Below are positions 36,034 through 44,275 of a stretch of DNA of 64,000 bases, one piece after another. The translations under genes and the position numbers were made by a program. Positions within the stretch are counted from its first letter, which is position 1, and each line of letters begins with the position of its first letter. Source of the stretch: Novosphingobium sp. 32-60-15 (GTDB taxonomy: Bacteria; Pseudomonadota; Alphaproteobacteria; Sphingomonadales; Sphingomonadaceae). The stretch is taken from assembly GCF_002280675.1 (NCBI RefSeq), contig NZ_NCEN01000002.1, positions 219,360-283,359 on the forward strand. Reading direction: 5' to 3'. Under the pieces are notes generated by a model. The model saw only the letters and a list, made by a program, of their open reading frames with translations, had not been told where the DNA came from and searched no databases.

Positions 36034-37295
36034 GCGCGAACCCGCTGTGGACTGATGATCAGGCCGAGGCTGAACGGCTTGCATTACGCCTTATCGAACG
36101 TGCCGATGTGCGCGCCGCGCGCGAAGTTGAGCGGGCTTTGATGCGCGCGCATCCCCTCGCCGCGACTGTCGATGGCATTGCCGGGCTGGACCGGGCGCTT
36201 GACCAATGGGTGCTGGGCCTTGCCATGCGTGAGGCCAATGGCGATCCCGCCGATCCCAAGGTGGTGTGGAACATCAGCAATGCCCCGCGCAACTGGTTCG
36301 GCCATGTCTATCAGGGCGCGGCAGTCGCCATTGATAATCCTGACAACTTCAACCGCGAAATCCCGGTCCACGGCGATGGCAATTACGAAATCACGATCCG
36401 GTTTTCAGACGATCCGCCGCAGTTGAGCATCGTGCTGGAAGTGGAACCGGACCATCACGCCGGGCTGGGCCGCAATCTGGGTGCTTTCACCTTGCAGGAC
36501 TTGCGTGATCCGGCAGCACCGACCGCCCCTATGGTGGTGACAGTCGGGCCGGGCGAGGGTGGCCGCCATCATCTGCGGTCCGAGCCAGGCAAGCTGCATC
36601 AGGTCTATACCCGCGACAGCCAGCGCGACTGGAACCAGTTACCCGCGCAAGTTACCGTGCGCCGGATAGACCCGCCTGCCGGCCACCGTCCGCGCACCGA
36701 GGACGAAATTGCCGCCAAAGTCATCGCCGACTTGCCCGCATGGGTGCATTTCTGGAGCCATTTCAAGGATGATTTCCTTGGGCTACCCGAACCGCACCGG
36801 CTGGTCGGTCCCAATGGCCGCGATGGGGGCTGGGGTTACCTTGCAGGTGGGCGCTTCCGGCTAGGCGACGGCAAAGCCTTGCTTGTGACGATTGATCCGG
36901 CCGGCAGCTATTATTCCGGTTTCCAGATCGCCGATCCGTGGACAATCTCGCCCGATCCGATGGTCCGTCTGGTCAGCCTGAACAGCACGCAGGTTACAGC
37001 GAGCCCGGACGGCACGCAAAGCTATGTCTTGAGTGCGGTCGATCCCGGTGTCGCCAACTGGATCGACACCGCCAATCTGGCCGAGGGCTGGATGATGATC
37101 CGCTGGCAGGGCGTGCCGCCCACGGCGGACCCGGCAACGTTCATTCGCACGGTACAGGAATTCGACCTTGCCGATGTGGATAGAGTGGTGCCCGCAAGTG
37201 TCCCGCGTATCGACATTGCCGGGCGGCGCGCGCAGTTGATGAAGCGCGCACGCGATCATGGCACACGCACACGCGCGCCTGAATGGCTGCCCTGA
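36030..37295 (+). CDS. Uncharacterised 421-residue protein, DUF1214-like C-terminus
   Basis: I do not recognise the full protein. It has no signal peptide or transmembrane segment. The C-terminal half (SYYSGFQIADPWTIS, then VSLNSTQVTASPDGTQSYVLS and ANWIDTANLAEGWMMIRWQG) resembles the DUF1214-type beta-rich fold by its Tyr/Trp pattern. The N-terminal part is helical and acidic, followed by a beta-rich NWFGHVYQGAAVAIDNPDNFNREIPV segment. It is coupled to the SDR by ATGA overlap and followed 25 bp later by a VOC gene, so it probably works on the same intermediate. Confidence 0.75.
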   Translation: MSANPLWTDDQAEAERLALRLIERADVRAAREVERALMRAHPLAATVDGIAGLDRALDQWVLGLAMREANGDPADPKVVWNISNAPRNWFGHVYQGAAVAIDNPDNFNREIPVHGDGNYEITIRFSDDPPQLSIVLEVEPDHHAGLGRNLGAFTLQDLRDPAAPTAPMVVTVGPGEGGRHHLRSEPGKLHQVYTRDSQRDWNQLPAQVTVRRIDPPAGHRPRTEDEIAAKVIADLPAWVHFWSHFKDDFLGLPEPHRLVGPNGRDGGWGYLAGGRFRLGDGKALLVTIDPAGSYYSGFQIADPWTISPDPMVRLVSLNSTQVTASPDGTQSYVLSAVDPGVANWIDTANLAEGWMMIRWQGVPPTADPATFIRTVQEFDLADVDRVVPASVPRIDIAGRRAQLMKRARDHGTRTRAPEWLP

Positions 37296-37320
37296 CGCTT
37301 CCAACCAAGGATTTCAACAG

Positions 37321-37860
37321 ATGCAACCCAGCGGCTCCGTCCTCGAACTCTGTCAGGTTGTGGCTGATCTGGAACCGGCGCTTGATCACTGGACCGGGAC
37401 CATCGGGGCAGGGCCGTTCTTCGTGTTCGATGTGCCGGTGCTGCCAGGCCAGATCTATCGCGGCGCGCCCACGCAAGTTTCAATGAAAGTGGCGTTCGGG
37501 TTTTCGGGCGGGCTGCTGATCGAATTGTTGCAGCAGACCAATGACGGCCCTTCGGTATTTCGGGAAATGCTTGAGAACAGCGGCCAGGGCTATCATCATG
37601 TAATGCTGCGCGGACCGTACGATGCCAACTTCGCGCGGCTTTCGGCAAAGGGCCATGAAGTGGCGTTCAGCGGGCAGATGCCATCGGGCGAACGGTTTTG
37701 CCTGTTCGACACGCAAGGCTGCGACGGTGCGTTCATAGAACTGATGGAAATATCCCCCGCGATGGAGCAATCGCTTTCGCGGATGCACCGCGCGCATCTG
37801 GCATGGGATGGCGTGACCGACCCGGTGCGCGGCCTGGACCGGCTTGCTGAATTTGCCTGA
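37321..37860 (+). CDS. VOC-family protein (glyoxalase fold)
   Basis: A 179-residue vicinal oxygen chelate protein. Two of the usual metal-ligand positions are visible: His in GYHHVMLRG and Glu in GAFIELMEIS. The first ligand position carries Gln (ELCQVVADLEPALDHW). The ATG at 37321 is preferred over an upstream frame extension overlapping the DUF gene. It could be an epimerase, isomerase or dioxygenase-fold binding protein. It is the last gene before the next box at 37884. Confidence 0.83.
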   Translation: MQPSGSVLELCQVVADLEPALDHWTGTIGAGPFFVFDVPVLPGQIYRGAPTQVSMKVAFGFSGGLLIELLQQTNDGPSVFREMLENSGQGYHHVMLRGPYDANFARLSAKGHEVAFSGQMPSGERFCLFDTQGCDGAFIELMEISPAMEQSLSRMHRAHLAWDGVTDPVRGLDRLAEFA

Positions 37861-37883
37861 TCGCACGCGGCTCCGCACCTGAC

Positions 37884-37899
37884 CCTGACCTTCGATAGG
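37884..37899 (+). promoter_or_regulatory. CCTnnC-N4-GATAGG box before the HIBADH-like/P450 unit
   Basis: CCTGAC-CTTC-GATAGG ends 66 bp before the ATG at 37966 and continues as GGTC, as at 32788. It is a strong copy. Confidence 0.68.
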
Positions 37900-37965
37900 G
37901 GTCGTGCGCGGCGCGCTGCCCCAATTCACGATCCAAAGGGCTGTAGTGGCCGCGCGAGAGGATCG

Positions 37966-38757
37966 ATGATGAAGGTTGCATGGATTGGGCTGGGCCAAAT
38001 GGGCCTGCCGACGGCGAAGGCAGTTGCAGCTGGCGGCCATGACGTTCGCGCATTCGATGTGAAAGCTCCCGCTGCCGAAGACGCACAGGGCCTTACGCTT
38101 GTCGGTTCCCCGCGCGAAGCCGCGCAAGGGGCCGATCTGGTTTGCCTTGCCGTGTTTTCTGACGATCAGGTTGCCGATGTGCTGACCGGGCCGGAAGGCG
38201 TGATCGACCTGTTGAAACCCGGTGCAATCGTGGCTGTGTTCACCACCGGCAGCATCGAATCGATCCAGGCTATCGCTGCCAGCGTACCGGCAGGCATTGC
38301 CATTCTTGATACCTGCTTCAGCCGGATGCAGTCGGAAATGGCTTCAGGCAAGTTGACGCTGCTCGTCGGCGGCGATGCGGACGCCATCGAGCGTGGCCGC
38401 CCGGTGTTCGATACTTTCGCCCGCGCGATTTTCCATGTCGGCGCAAGCGGCGCGGGCCGAGCGATCAAGCTGGTCAACAATATCCTTTTCGCCGGGCATT
38501 TGCAGCTTGCATCAGACGCACTGAAGCTGGCTGAAGGATTGGGACTGGAACGATCGTCTACTGCCGCAGCGTTGATCCAGTGTAGCGGTGCAAGCGATGT
38601 GATGGCACGGTTCGTGGACGAAGACCCTGCAAGTATGCTCGAAACCGCGCGGCGTTACATGGTCAAGGACGTGGCTGCAGCGATTGATGCGGGGAACACC
38701 GCAGGCGTGGAAATCAAAGCATTGGCCGCAGCAACCTCTACCTATCTCGCCAAATAA
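37966..38757 (+). CDS. 3-hydroxyisobutyrate dehydrogenase-like NAD(P) oxidoreductase
   Basis: A 263-residue beta-hydroxyacid dehydrogenase (NAD_binding_2). The N-terminal WIGLGQMGLPTAKAVAAGGHDVRAFD motif is typical, and the catalytic Lys is in GRAIKLVNNILFAG near residue 170. It oxidises a 3-hydroxy acid or reduces the corresponding semialdehyde. Start 37966 or 37969; GAGAGGA precedes. It is the first gene of a unit continuing with SnoaL, SABATH methyltransferase and P450 genes. Confidence 0.88.
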   Translation: MMKVAWIGLGQMGLPTAKAVAAGGHDVRAFDVKAPAAEDAQGLTLVGSPREAAQGADLVCLAVFSDDQVADVLTGPEGVIDLLKPGAIVAVFTTGSIESIQAIAASVPAGIAILDTCFSRMQSEMASGKLTLLVGGDADAIERGRPVFDTFARAIFHVGASGAGRAIKLVNNILFAGHLQLASDALKLAEGLGLERSSTAAALIQCSGASDVMARFVDEDPASMLETARRYMVKDVAAAIDAGNTAGVEIKALAAATSTYLAK

Positions 38758-38772
38758 GCAGGAGGGACTGCC

Positions 38773-39198
38773 ATGAGCGACACCACCGAAACCTCTGACG
38801 CACAAGCGCTGGCCGACCGCAATCGCGCCCTTGTCATTCGCCTTATGGCCGCGCTTGACAAGTCCGACGTAGAAACAATCCGCGCGATCATGGCACCCGA
38901 TGTGGACTGGTACGTCTCTGGCGTCGGCACGCTTGATCTGGATACATTGCTGACCCAGTTGCAGGCGATGTTGGGCATCGCGAAAGTGGCGCAAACCACG
39001 ATTATTGCCACGACTGCCGAAGGTGAACGCGTTGCTGTGGAATCGCGCGGCAACTTCGAATTCGAAGATGGCCGCAATTACCGCAATCATTACCATCATT
39101 TGTTCACCGTGCGCGATGATCGTGTGGTGGGTGTGCGCGAATATCTTGACCTGCATGAGACCGAGCGCGGGTTTGGTCCGATGGGGGCCAACGCTTGA
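38773..39198 (+). CDS. NTF2-like SnoaL protein
   Basis: A 141-residue SnoaL_2-type NTF2-fold protein. The pattern NRALVIRLMAALDKSDVETIRAIMAPDVDWYV and the later FEDGRNYRNHYHHLFTVRDDRVVGVREYLD are characteristic (acidic strand, VREYLD end). It is preceded by AGGAGGG. The stop overlaps a TTG start of the methyltransferase gene. It may help a cyclisation or isomerisation in this unit; no direct evidence. Confidence 0.84.
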   Translation: MSDTTETSDAQALADRNRALVIRLMAALDKSDVETIRAIMAPDVDWYVSGVGTLDLDTLLTQLQAMLGIAKVAQTTIIATTAEGERVAVESRGNFEFEDGRNYRNHYHHLFTVRDDRVVGVREYLDLHETERGFGPMGANA

Positions 39199-40253
39199 AC
39201 AACAAAGCCCCTGCAGCCACGGCAGCGATGCAAGGTGGCGGTTTTTATAACCGCAACTCAGGTCTGCAGGCGGCCAATCTCGGCTCGGCATTGCCCCTGC
39301 TGGTGGCGGCAGCGGGCAATATTGCACCTGATGCCCCAATGATCGGCATTGCAGATTATGGTGCTTCGCAAGGACGCAATTCGATGGCCCCTATGGCCGC
39401 CGCAATTGATGCCTTGCGCCCGCGTATCGGGCCAGATTGCCCGATTATGATCAGCCATGTCGATCTGCCATCGAACGATTTTGCATCGCTATTCACGCTG
39501 CTGGATGAAGATCCGGCCAGTTATCTGGCGGGGCGCGCAGAAGTCTATCCCGTGGCCATAGGGCGTTCGCATTATGGGCAGGTTCTGCCAAGCGGCAGTG
39601 TCGATCTGGGGTGGAGTTCCAATGCCTTGCACTGGATGAGCCGCAATCCATGTGCAGTGCCCGATCATGGCTGGGGCGTGTTCAGCGCCGATGCCGCCGT
39701 GCGCGACGCGGTTGATGCGCAGCTTGATGCGGACTGGACCAACTTTCTGATTGCGCGGTCGCACGAAATGCGGCGGGGCGGGCAGTTGATCTGCCAGTTC
39801 ATGGGGCGGGGCGAAGACACCCATGGCTTTGAATGGATGGCAGGAGCGTTCTGGCAAAGCTGGGTTGATGTGGCAAATGCGGGCTTCGTGACCCATGCCG
39901 AACTGGGGCGGATCAGCGCGCCGTCAGCCGGACGTTCTGTAGCGCAGATCGAAGCACCGTTTCGTGATGGCCGCGTTTCCGGGCTGAAGCTGGTTGACGT
40001 GGCGGTGGTGCCAACACCCGATCCCTATTGGGATGCCTATCAGCTCAGCGGCGACGTCGTGCAGCTTGGGCAAATGTGGGCGAACATGATGCGCGCAGCC
40101 AATGGCCCAAGCTTTGCCGCAGCGCTTGATGACGGGCGGGACCGCAGCCTGGTTCTGGATGCAGTAACTGCGCGTCTTGCAGAACGCATTATGGCTGATC
40201 CGCAGCAGAACCGATCCTACAACATCATCGTGGCAATCACCGCGGCGGACTGA
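39195..40253 (+). CDS. SABATH-type carboxyl methyltransferase
   Basis: A 352-residue SAM-dependent methyltransferase matching the SABATH family (Methyltransf_7), best known from plants, where it methylates small-molecule carboxyl groups (salicylate, jasmonate). IADYGASQGRNSM near residue 53 corresponds to the SAM-binding ADLGCSSGPNT motif. SSNALHWMSRNP near residue 141 corresponds to the family's SSYSLHWLS motif. The start is probably TTG at 39195 (GGGGG upstream, overlapping the SnoaL stop). An ATG at 39228 has no good RBS. It probably methylates a carboxylated pathway compound. Confidence 0.83.
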   Translation: MNNKAPAATAAMQGGGFYNRNSGLQAANLGSALPLLVAAAGNIAPDAPMIGIADYGASQGRNSMAPMAAAIDALRPRIGPDCPIMISHVDLPSNDFASLFTLLDEDPASYLAGRAEVYPVAIGRSHYGQVLPSGSVDLGWSSNALHWMSRNPCAVPDHGWGVFSADAAVRDAVDAQLDADWTNFLIARSHEMRRGGQLICQFMGRGEDTHGFEWMAGAFWQSWVDVANAGFVTHAELGRISAPSAGRSVAQIEAPFRDGRVSGLKLVDVAVVPTPDPYWDAYQLSGDVVQLGQMWANMMRAANGPSFAAALDDGRDRSLVLDAVTARLAERIMADPQQNRSYNIIVAITAAD

Positions 40254-40326
40254 ACCTCGCTTTAAAACATATTGAAATCGCGTGGTAAATCCTGCCCGCT
40301 CTTCGCAAAAACTGGGAGATATCGAG

Positions 40327-41553
40327 ATGGCATTTGCATTTCCGGAGGCGGTAATTCCCGATCATGTTCCTGCAGATCTTGTGCGGCCATTTCCGTTCGT
40401 GTTCGGCATGACAACCGATCAGGACCCGTTCAACGAACTGGCAGCTTCGGTGCATGAAGGGCCCGAACTGATCTATGCGCCGCACGCCTATCCCGGTGGT
40501 TCGCCTGCATGGATTCCCCGCCGTATGGAAGACATGCGCGCGATCTACCTTGATACCGATCACTTCACGACGCACGATTTTTCGCCCTTCTCGAAGCTGA
40601 CGGGCGGTACATGGATCAATTCACCGGTCGAACTTGATCCGCCGGCGCATGGACCGTTCCGCCAGATGGTCAATCCCGCATTCACGCCAAAGGCGATGGC
40701 CGCGCTGGAAGGCAAGATTCGCGAATATGCCGTCGAATACATCGACGGTTTCGCCGCGCGCGGATCATGCGAATTCATGGGCGAGTTCGCGTTCGAATTC
40801 CCGATCAAGGTGTTCATGGAACTGATGGGGCTGCCGCACGATCGCGTGGCCGAATTCATGGAATGGGAAATGAACCTGCTCCACAATCACGATCTGTCCA
40901 AGATCGCCGACGCGACACGCAAAGTCGTGGCCTATCTCAGCGTAGAGATCGACGACCGCCGGGCCAATCCCCGCAACGACCTGATCAGCTTTGGTGTGGC
41001 AGGCCAGATCGAAGGTCGTCCTTTGACGCAGGACGAACTGATCGGCTTTATGTTCAATCTGTTCATCGGCGGGCTGGACACGGTATCGACCAATATGGGC
41101 CTGCAATTCTGGCATCTGGCGACGCACCTGGATGACCAGGCGGCACTTCGCGCCAATCCGGCGGAAATCCCCCACGCCATTGATGAATTGATGCGCGCTT
41201 ATGGTGCCGTCACCACCTTCCGCACTTGCAAGAAGGAAACGACCATCCGCGGCGTGACGATCATGCCGGGGGACAAAGTGGCGATGTCCACCACGCTTGC
41301 GGGCCGCGATCCGGCCGAGTTTGAAAATCCGGGCTTGGTCGATTTTAGCCGGCGGCCGCGCCATGTCGGTTTCGGCTTCGGCATTCATACGTGTGTGGGC
41401 ATGCACCTTGCGCGGCGCGAATTGCGGATCGCGATGGAAGAATTCCTCGCCCGGATCCCGACATTCACGCTTGAACCCGGCCATACGGTCACCTGCCACA
41501 TGGGAATGATCCAGCCCGTTGCCCTGCCGCTGGTGTGGAAACCAGCCGGCTGA
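40327..41553 (+). CDS. Cytochrome P450
   Basis: A 408-residue soluble bacterial P450. The haem loop FGFGIHTCVGMHLARREL places the axial thiolate at Cys356. The I-helix motif is FIGGLDTVSTNMG, with the acid-alcohol pair shifted to Asp-Thr, and the ExxR motif is ELMR in IDELMRAYGAV. GGAGAT lies 7 bp before the ATG at 40327, which is preferred over an upstream GTG. It is a monooxygenase that would need ferredoxin and reductase partners, not seen nearby. It is likely to hydroxylate the hydrophobic substrate. Confidence 0.93.
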   Translation: MAFAFPEAVIPDHVPADLVRPFPFVFGMTTDQDPFNELAASVHEGPELIYAPHAYPGGSPAWIPRRMEDMRAIYLDTDHFTTHDFSPFSKLTGGTWINSPVELDPPAHGPFRQMVNPAFTPKAMAALEGKIREYAVEYIDGFAARGSCEFMGEFAFEFPIKVFMELMGLPHDRVAEFMEWEMNLLHNHDLSKIADATRKVVAYLSVEIDDRRANPRNDLISFGVAGQIEGRPLTQDELIGFMFNLFIGGLDTVSTNMGLQFWHLATHLDDQAALRANPAEIPHAIDELMRAYGAVTTFRTCKKETTIRGVTIMPGDKVAMSTTLAGRDPAEFENPGLVDFSRRPRHVGFGFGIHTCVGMHLARRELRIAMEEFLARIPTFTLEPGHTVTCHMGMIQPVALPLVWKPAG

Positions 41554-41597
41554 CGTTTGGCATGCCTGGATGACCCTGTCCTGAAGGGATTCCGGTT

Positions 41598-41613
41598 CCT
41601 GCCATAGGATAGG
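41598..41613 (+). promoter_or_regulatory. CCTnnC-N4-GATAGG box before the second ACAD operon
   Basis: CCTGCC-ATAG-GATAGG ends 56 bp before the acyl-CoA dehydrogenase ATG at 41670. It is a strong copy in the same orientation as the others. Confidence 0.66.
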
Positions 41614-41669
41614 TTGCACCCCACTTGCCGCAGGTACAGCAAAAACAAAGCAGGAGCAGAAGCAGGGTC

Positions 41670-42833
41670 ATGGATTTTTCGCTTTCCGAAGAGCAGCAGG
41701 CATTCAAAGATATCGTGCATCGCTGGGTTGAAGCCGAGTGTCCGAAGGACTGGATGCGCAAGCTTGAGGCGGACGAGGAAAACTATCCTTACGAGTTGTG
41801 GGACAAACTGAAGGAGCAGGGCTTCTTCGGTATCGGCATCCCCGAGGAATGGGGTGGTCTGGGCGGCGACGTGGTCATGCAGATGATCTTTGCCCGTGAA
41901 TTCTCCCGTACCGCTGGCGGTCTTCTGTGGACCTGGGGACTCACCTCGTTCGGGGGGGCCAAGACGATCAGCGCCGTGGGCACTGACGAACAAAAGCAAC
42001 GCTGGCTGCCGGAAATGGCTGCAGGCAACTTGCGCGTCTCGCTTTCGATGACCGAACCTGATGGCGGCACAGATGTGCTGGGCGCGATGAAGACGCGCGC
42101 CGAAAAGGTTGACGGCGGCTGGAAGCTTAATGGCGCAAAGATGTGGACGACCGCGGCCAAGGCGGCTGACCGTTTGCTGGTGCTGGCGCGGACCGACGCC
42201 AATGTCGAAAAGAAACACCACGGCCTGACCATGTTCTTCGTCGATGCCAAGACGCCCGGCATCACCGCGTCGCTGCTGCCAAAGCTTGGCATGCGGGCGA
42301 TGGGATCGTGCGAAGTGCATTACGAAGACGTGTTCGTGCCTGATGAAGATGTGCTCGGCACCCCGGGCCAGGCTTGGTACGCCATGCTGCCCACGCTGAA
42401 TAACGAACGCATCATGGTTGGCGCACAGTGCCTTGGCGCGATTGACGGCGTACTCGAAGACGCTTTGGTTTACATGAAGCAGCGCACGGCTTTCGGCGGG
42501 ATCATTGGTCGCTTCCAGATCCTGCAGCATTACATTGCTGACATTGCTACCTGGCAAAAGACCACCGAATTGCTGCTCTATTACGTGGCGCAGCTTCAGT
42601 CAGAGGGTAAGCCCTGCGGCATTGAAGCCAATATGCTCAAGATGGTCGCTACGGAAAACGCCGTGAAGGCCGCCGACCTTGGCATCCAGATCCTCGGCGG
42701 CATGGGCTATTCGGCAGAAACCGACATGCAGCGCTACTGGCGCGACCATCGCATTTTGCGGATGACACCGATCTCTAACGAAATGGTGCGCAATTCCATT
42801 GCCGAAAGCTTCGGCCTGCCGAGGTCGTATTGA
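41670..42833 (+). CDS. Acyl-CoA dehydrogenase (second copy)
   Basis: A 387-residue acyl-CoA dehydrogenase. MTEPDGGTDVLGAMKTRAEK and the C-terminal GGMGYSAETDMQRYWRDHRILRMTPISNEMVRNSI are family hallmarks. The usual GT motif near the C-terminus is replaced by MTPISNEM, so the catalytic base cannot be assigned. The ATG at 41670 starts the conserved MDFSLSEEQQAF. It is coupled (TGATG) to the MaoC_N gene. It differs clearly from the ACAD at 8683, so it should act on another intermediate. Confidence 0.91.
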   Translation: MDFSLSEEQQAFKDIVHRWVEAECPKDWMRKLEADEENYPYELWDKLKEQGFFGIGIPEEWGGLGGDVVMQMIFAREFSRTAGGLLWTWGLTSFGGAKTISAVGTDEQKQRWLPEMAAGNLRVSLSMTEPDGGTDVLGAMKTRAEKVDGGWKLNGAKMWTTAAKAADRLLVLARTDANVEKKHHGLTMFFVDAKTPGITASLLPKLGMRAMGSCEVHYEDVFVPDEDVLGTPGQAWYAMLPTLNNERIMVGAQCLGAIDGVLEDALVYMKQRTAFGGIIGRFQILQHYIADIATWQKTTELLLYYVAQLQSEGKPCGIEANMLKMVATENAVKAADLGIQILGGMGYSAETDMQRYWRDHRILRMTPISNEMVRNSIAESFGLPRSY

Positions 42834-43291
42834 TGAGCGACGAAGCTGAATTTCCACCTGCGCCGCAAGTCGCCGGAACCTCGCTTGACGGGACGAAGAT
42901 CTTCACGGTCTCTGCCGAGGAAAACGCGCGTCTGTGCCGTTCGGTCGGCGTTGCGCCCGCTGCCGATGGCACAGCCCATCCGGTGTGGTATTATGTCGCC
43001 ACGCAGGTGGCGATGGGCAAAACCGTGGCAGGCGTGTGCGAAACATGCGAATTTGATGTCGAAGACGGCCCCATGATGGGTTCGTCGGGCGTGCGCTTTT
43101 CCGGGCCGATCATGGTGGGCCAGCCTTATAAGGTCGGTGGCGAAATCCTCAGCCTTGTGCGCAAGAAAAGCCGCAAACTGGGTGTGATGGATGTGCTGAC
43201 CTATCGGTTGCGCCTGCATCCCGCTGATGGCGGCGACGCCATTTTGGAAACCGATAATGTCTGGGTGTTGCCGCGGAAGGAACTGGCATGA
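42833..43291 (+). CDS. MaoC N-terminal-type hot-dog protein
   Basis: A 152-residue single hot-dog domain of the MaoC_dehydrat_N/FAS1-like type. It lacks the hydratase 2 catalytic motif and is coupled by an ATGA overlap to a second hot-dog gene that has it. Such pairs form heteromeric enoyl-CoA hydratases (as known for HadAB and steroid-degrading ChsH1/H2). The N-terminus SDEAEFPPAPQVAGTSLDG is disordered-looking. A TTG one codon upstream is possible but less likely. Confidence 0.84.
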   Translation: MSDEAEFPPAPQVAGTSLDGTKIFTVSAEENARLCRSVGVAPAADGTAHPVWYYVATQVAMGKTVAGVCETCEFDVEDGPMMGSSGVRFSGPIMVGQPYKVGGEILSLVRKKSRKLGVMDVLTYRLRLHPADGGDAILETDNVWVLPRKELA

Positions 43292-43683
43292 ACTACGCCG
43301 TTGGCGATGTGATCGCGCCGTTCACAATTGAAAGCGTGAGCGCGGAGGCGATGAAGGATTGGGCCGTATTCCTGGCCGATCCCAACCCTATCCACCTTGA
43401 TGTAGAAGTGGTGAAAGCCAAAGGGCTGGGGGATCGAGTGATCAACCAGGGCCCGATCAATGTGGCCTATATGATGAACATGCTGATGGCAGCGTTCCCC
43501 GGCGGCACGATCGAGGCAATGGATTCCCGTTTCCTCGACAATGTCTATGGCGGTGACAAGGCTGTCGCCAGCGGCAAGATTACGGCGGTTGATGGCAACC
43601 GCATTGATTGCGAATTCAGTCTGGATATCGAAGGTCGTGGCACCGTAAATGCCGGGACTGCAACAATCCGGCTCAACGCCTAA
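43288..43683 (+). CDS. MaoC-domain enoyl-CoA hydratase, catalytic partner
   Basis: A 131-residue hot-dog hydratase. The catalytic motif FLADPNPIHLDVEVVKAKGLGDRV near residue 29 contains the Asp and His of hydratase 2 enzymes. It probably pairs with the upstream MaoC_N-like protein (ATGA overlap) to hydrate the enoyl-CoA made by the 41670 dehydrogenase. This two-gene split contrasts with the fused MaoC protein at 11773. Confidence 0.87.
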   Translation: MNYAVGDVIAPFTIESVSAEAMKDWAVFLADPNPIHLDVEVVKAKGLGDRVINQGPINVAYMMNMLMAAFPGGTIEAMDSRFLDNVYGGDKAVASGKITAVDGNRIDCEFSLDIEGRGTVNAGTATIRLNA

Positions 43684-43697
43684 CAGGAGAGAATACT

Positions 43698-44258
43698 ATG
43701 CCCAGCGGACCTTTTGCCCATGTTTGCATGGTCGTGCGCGATCTCGACAAGGCGATCGTGGACTGGACCAAGATTCTGCGCGTGCTTGACCCGGCGCAGC
43801 TTGACCAGCGCATCGTCAAGTATGACGAATTTTCGAGCGGTGACGATGCCGGTATGAAGTGGGCGACATTCGTCAACGATCACGGCACCGAAATCCAGTT
43901 CATCCAGCCAGCGCCCGGCACCCCGATGGGCCGCCGCCTCGACAAAGTGGGCGAACATGTCCACCACTTGTGCTTTGCGACTGACGATGTTCCCGGCGCG
44001 ATGGAAAAGCTGCGCGCCGAAGGCCTCGACCTTCCGGGCGAAGGCGTGACCTACAACGATCCGGACATGACCTGGCAGAAATGGAGCTGGGTCGGTGCCA
44101 AGAGCACGCACGGCTGCCTGATCGAAGTTGCCAGCCCATACGAAAGCCACAACGACGGCAAGTGGCATCACGCACCCGAAAAGTTCGCTTACAAGGGTTC
44201 GGGTGAGCATCCGATCTTCAACGAGATCGCGCCGCCGCTGGCTACTGCTGCAGAATAA
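43698..44258 (+). CDS. VOC-family epimerase/lyase-like protein
   Basis: A 186-residue vicinal oxygen chelate protein resembling methylmalonyl-CoA epimerase. Metal ligands are visible as His in FAHVCMVVRDLDKAI, His in VHHLCFATDDVPGAM and Glu in GCLIEVASPYESH, a complete H/H/E set. The ATG at 43698 has AGGAGAG upstream; the frame extends further but without support. It is in the operon with the ACAD and MaoC pair, where an epimerase for CoA esters would fit. A dioxygenase role is less likely. Confidence 0.84.
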   Translation: MPSGPFAHVCMVVRDLDKAIVDWTKILRVLDPAQLDQRIVKYDEFSSGDDAGMKWATFVNDHGTEIQFIQPAPGTPMGRRLDKVGEHVHHLCFATDDVPGAMEKLRAEGLDLPGEGVTYNDPDMTWQKWSWVGAKSTHGCLIEVASPYESHNDGKWHHAPEKFAYKGSGEHPIFNEIAPPLATAAE

Positions 44259-44275
44259 CCACGCGAACTCTTGCA

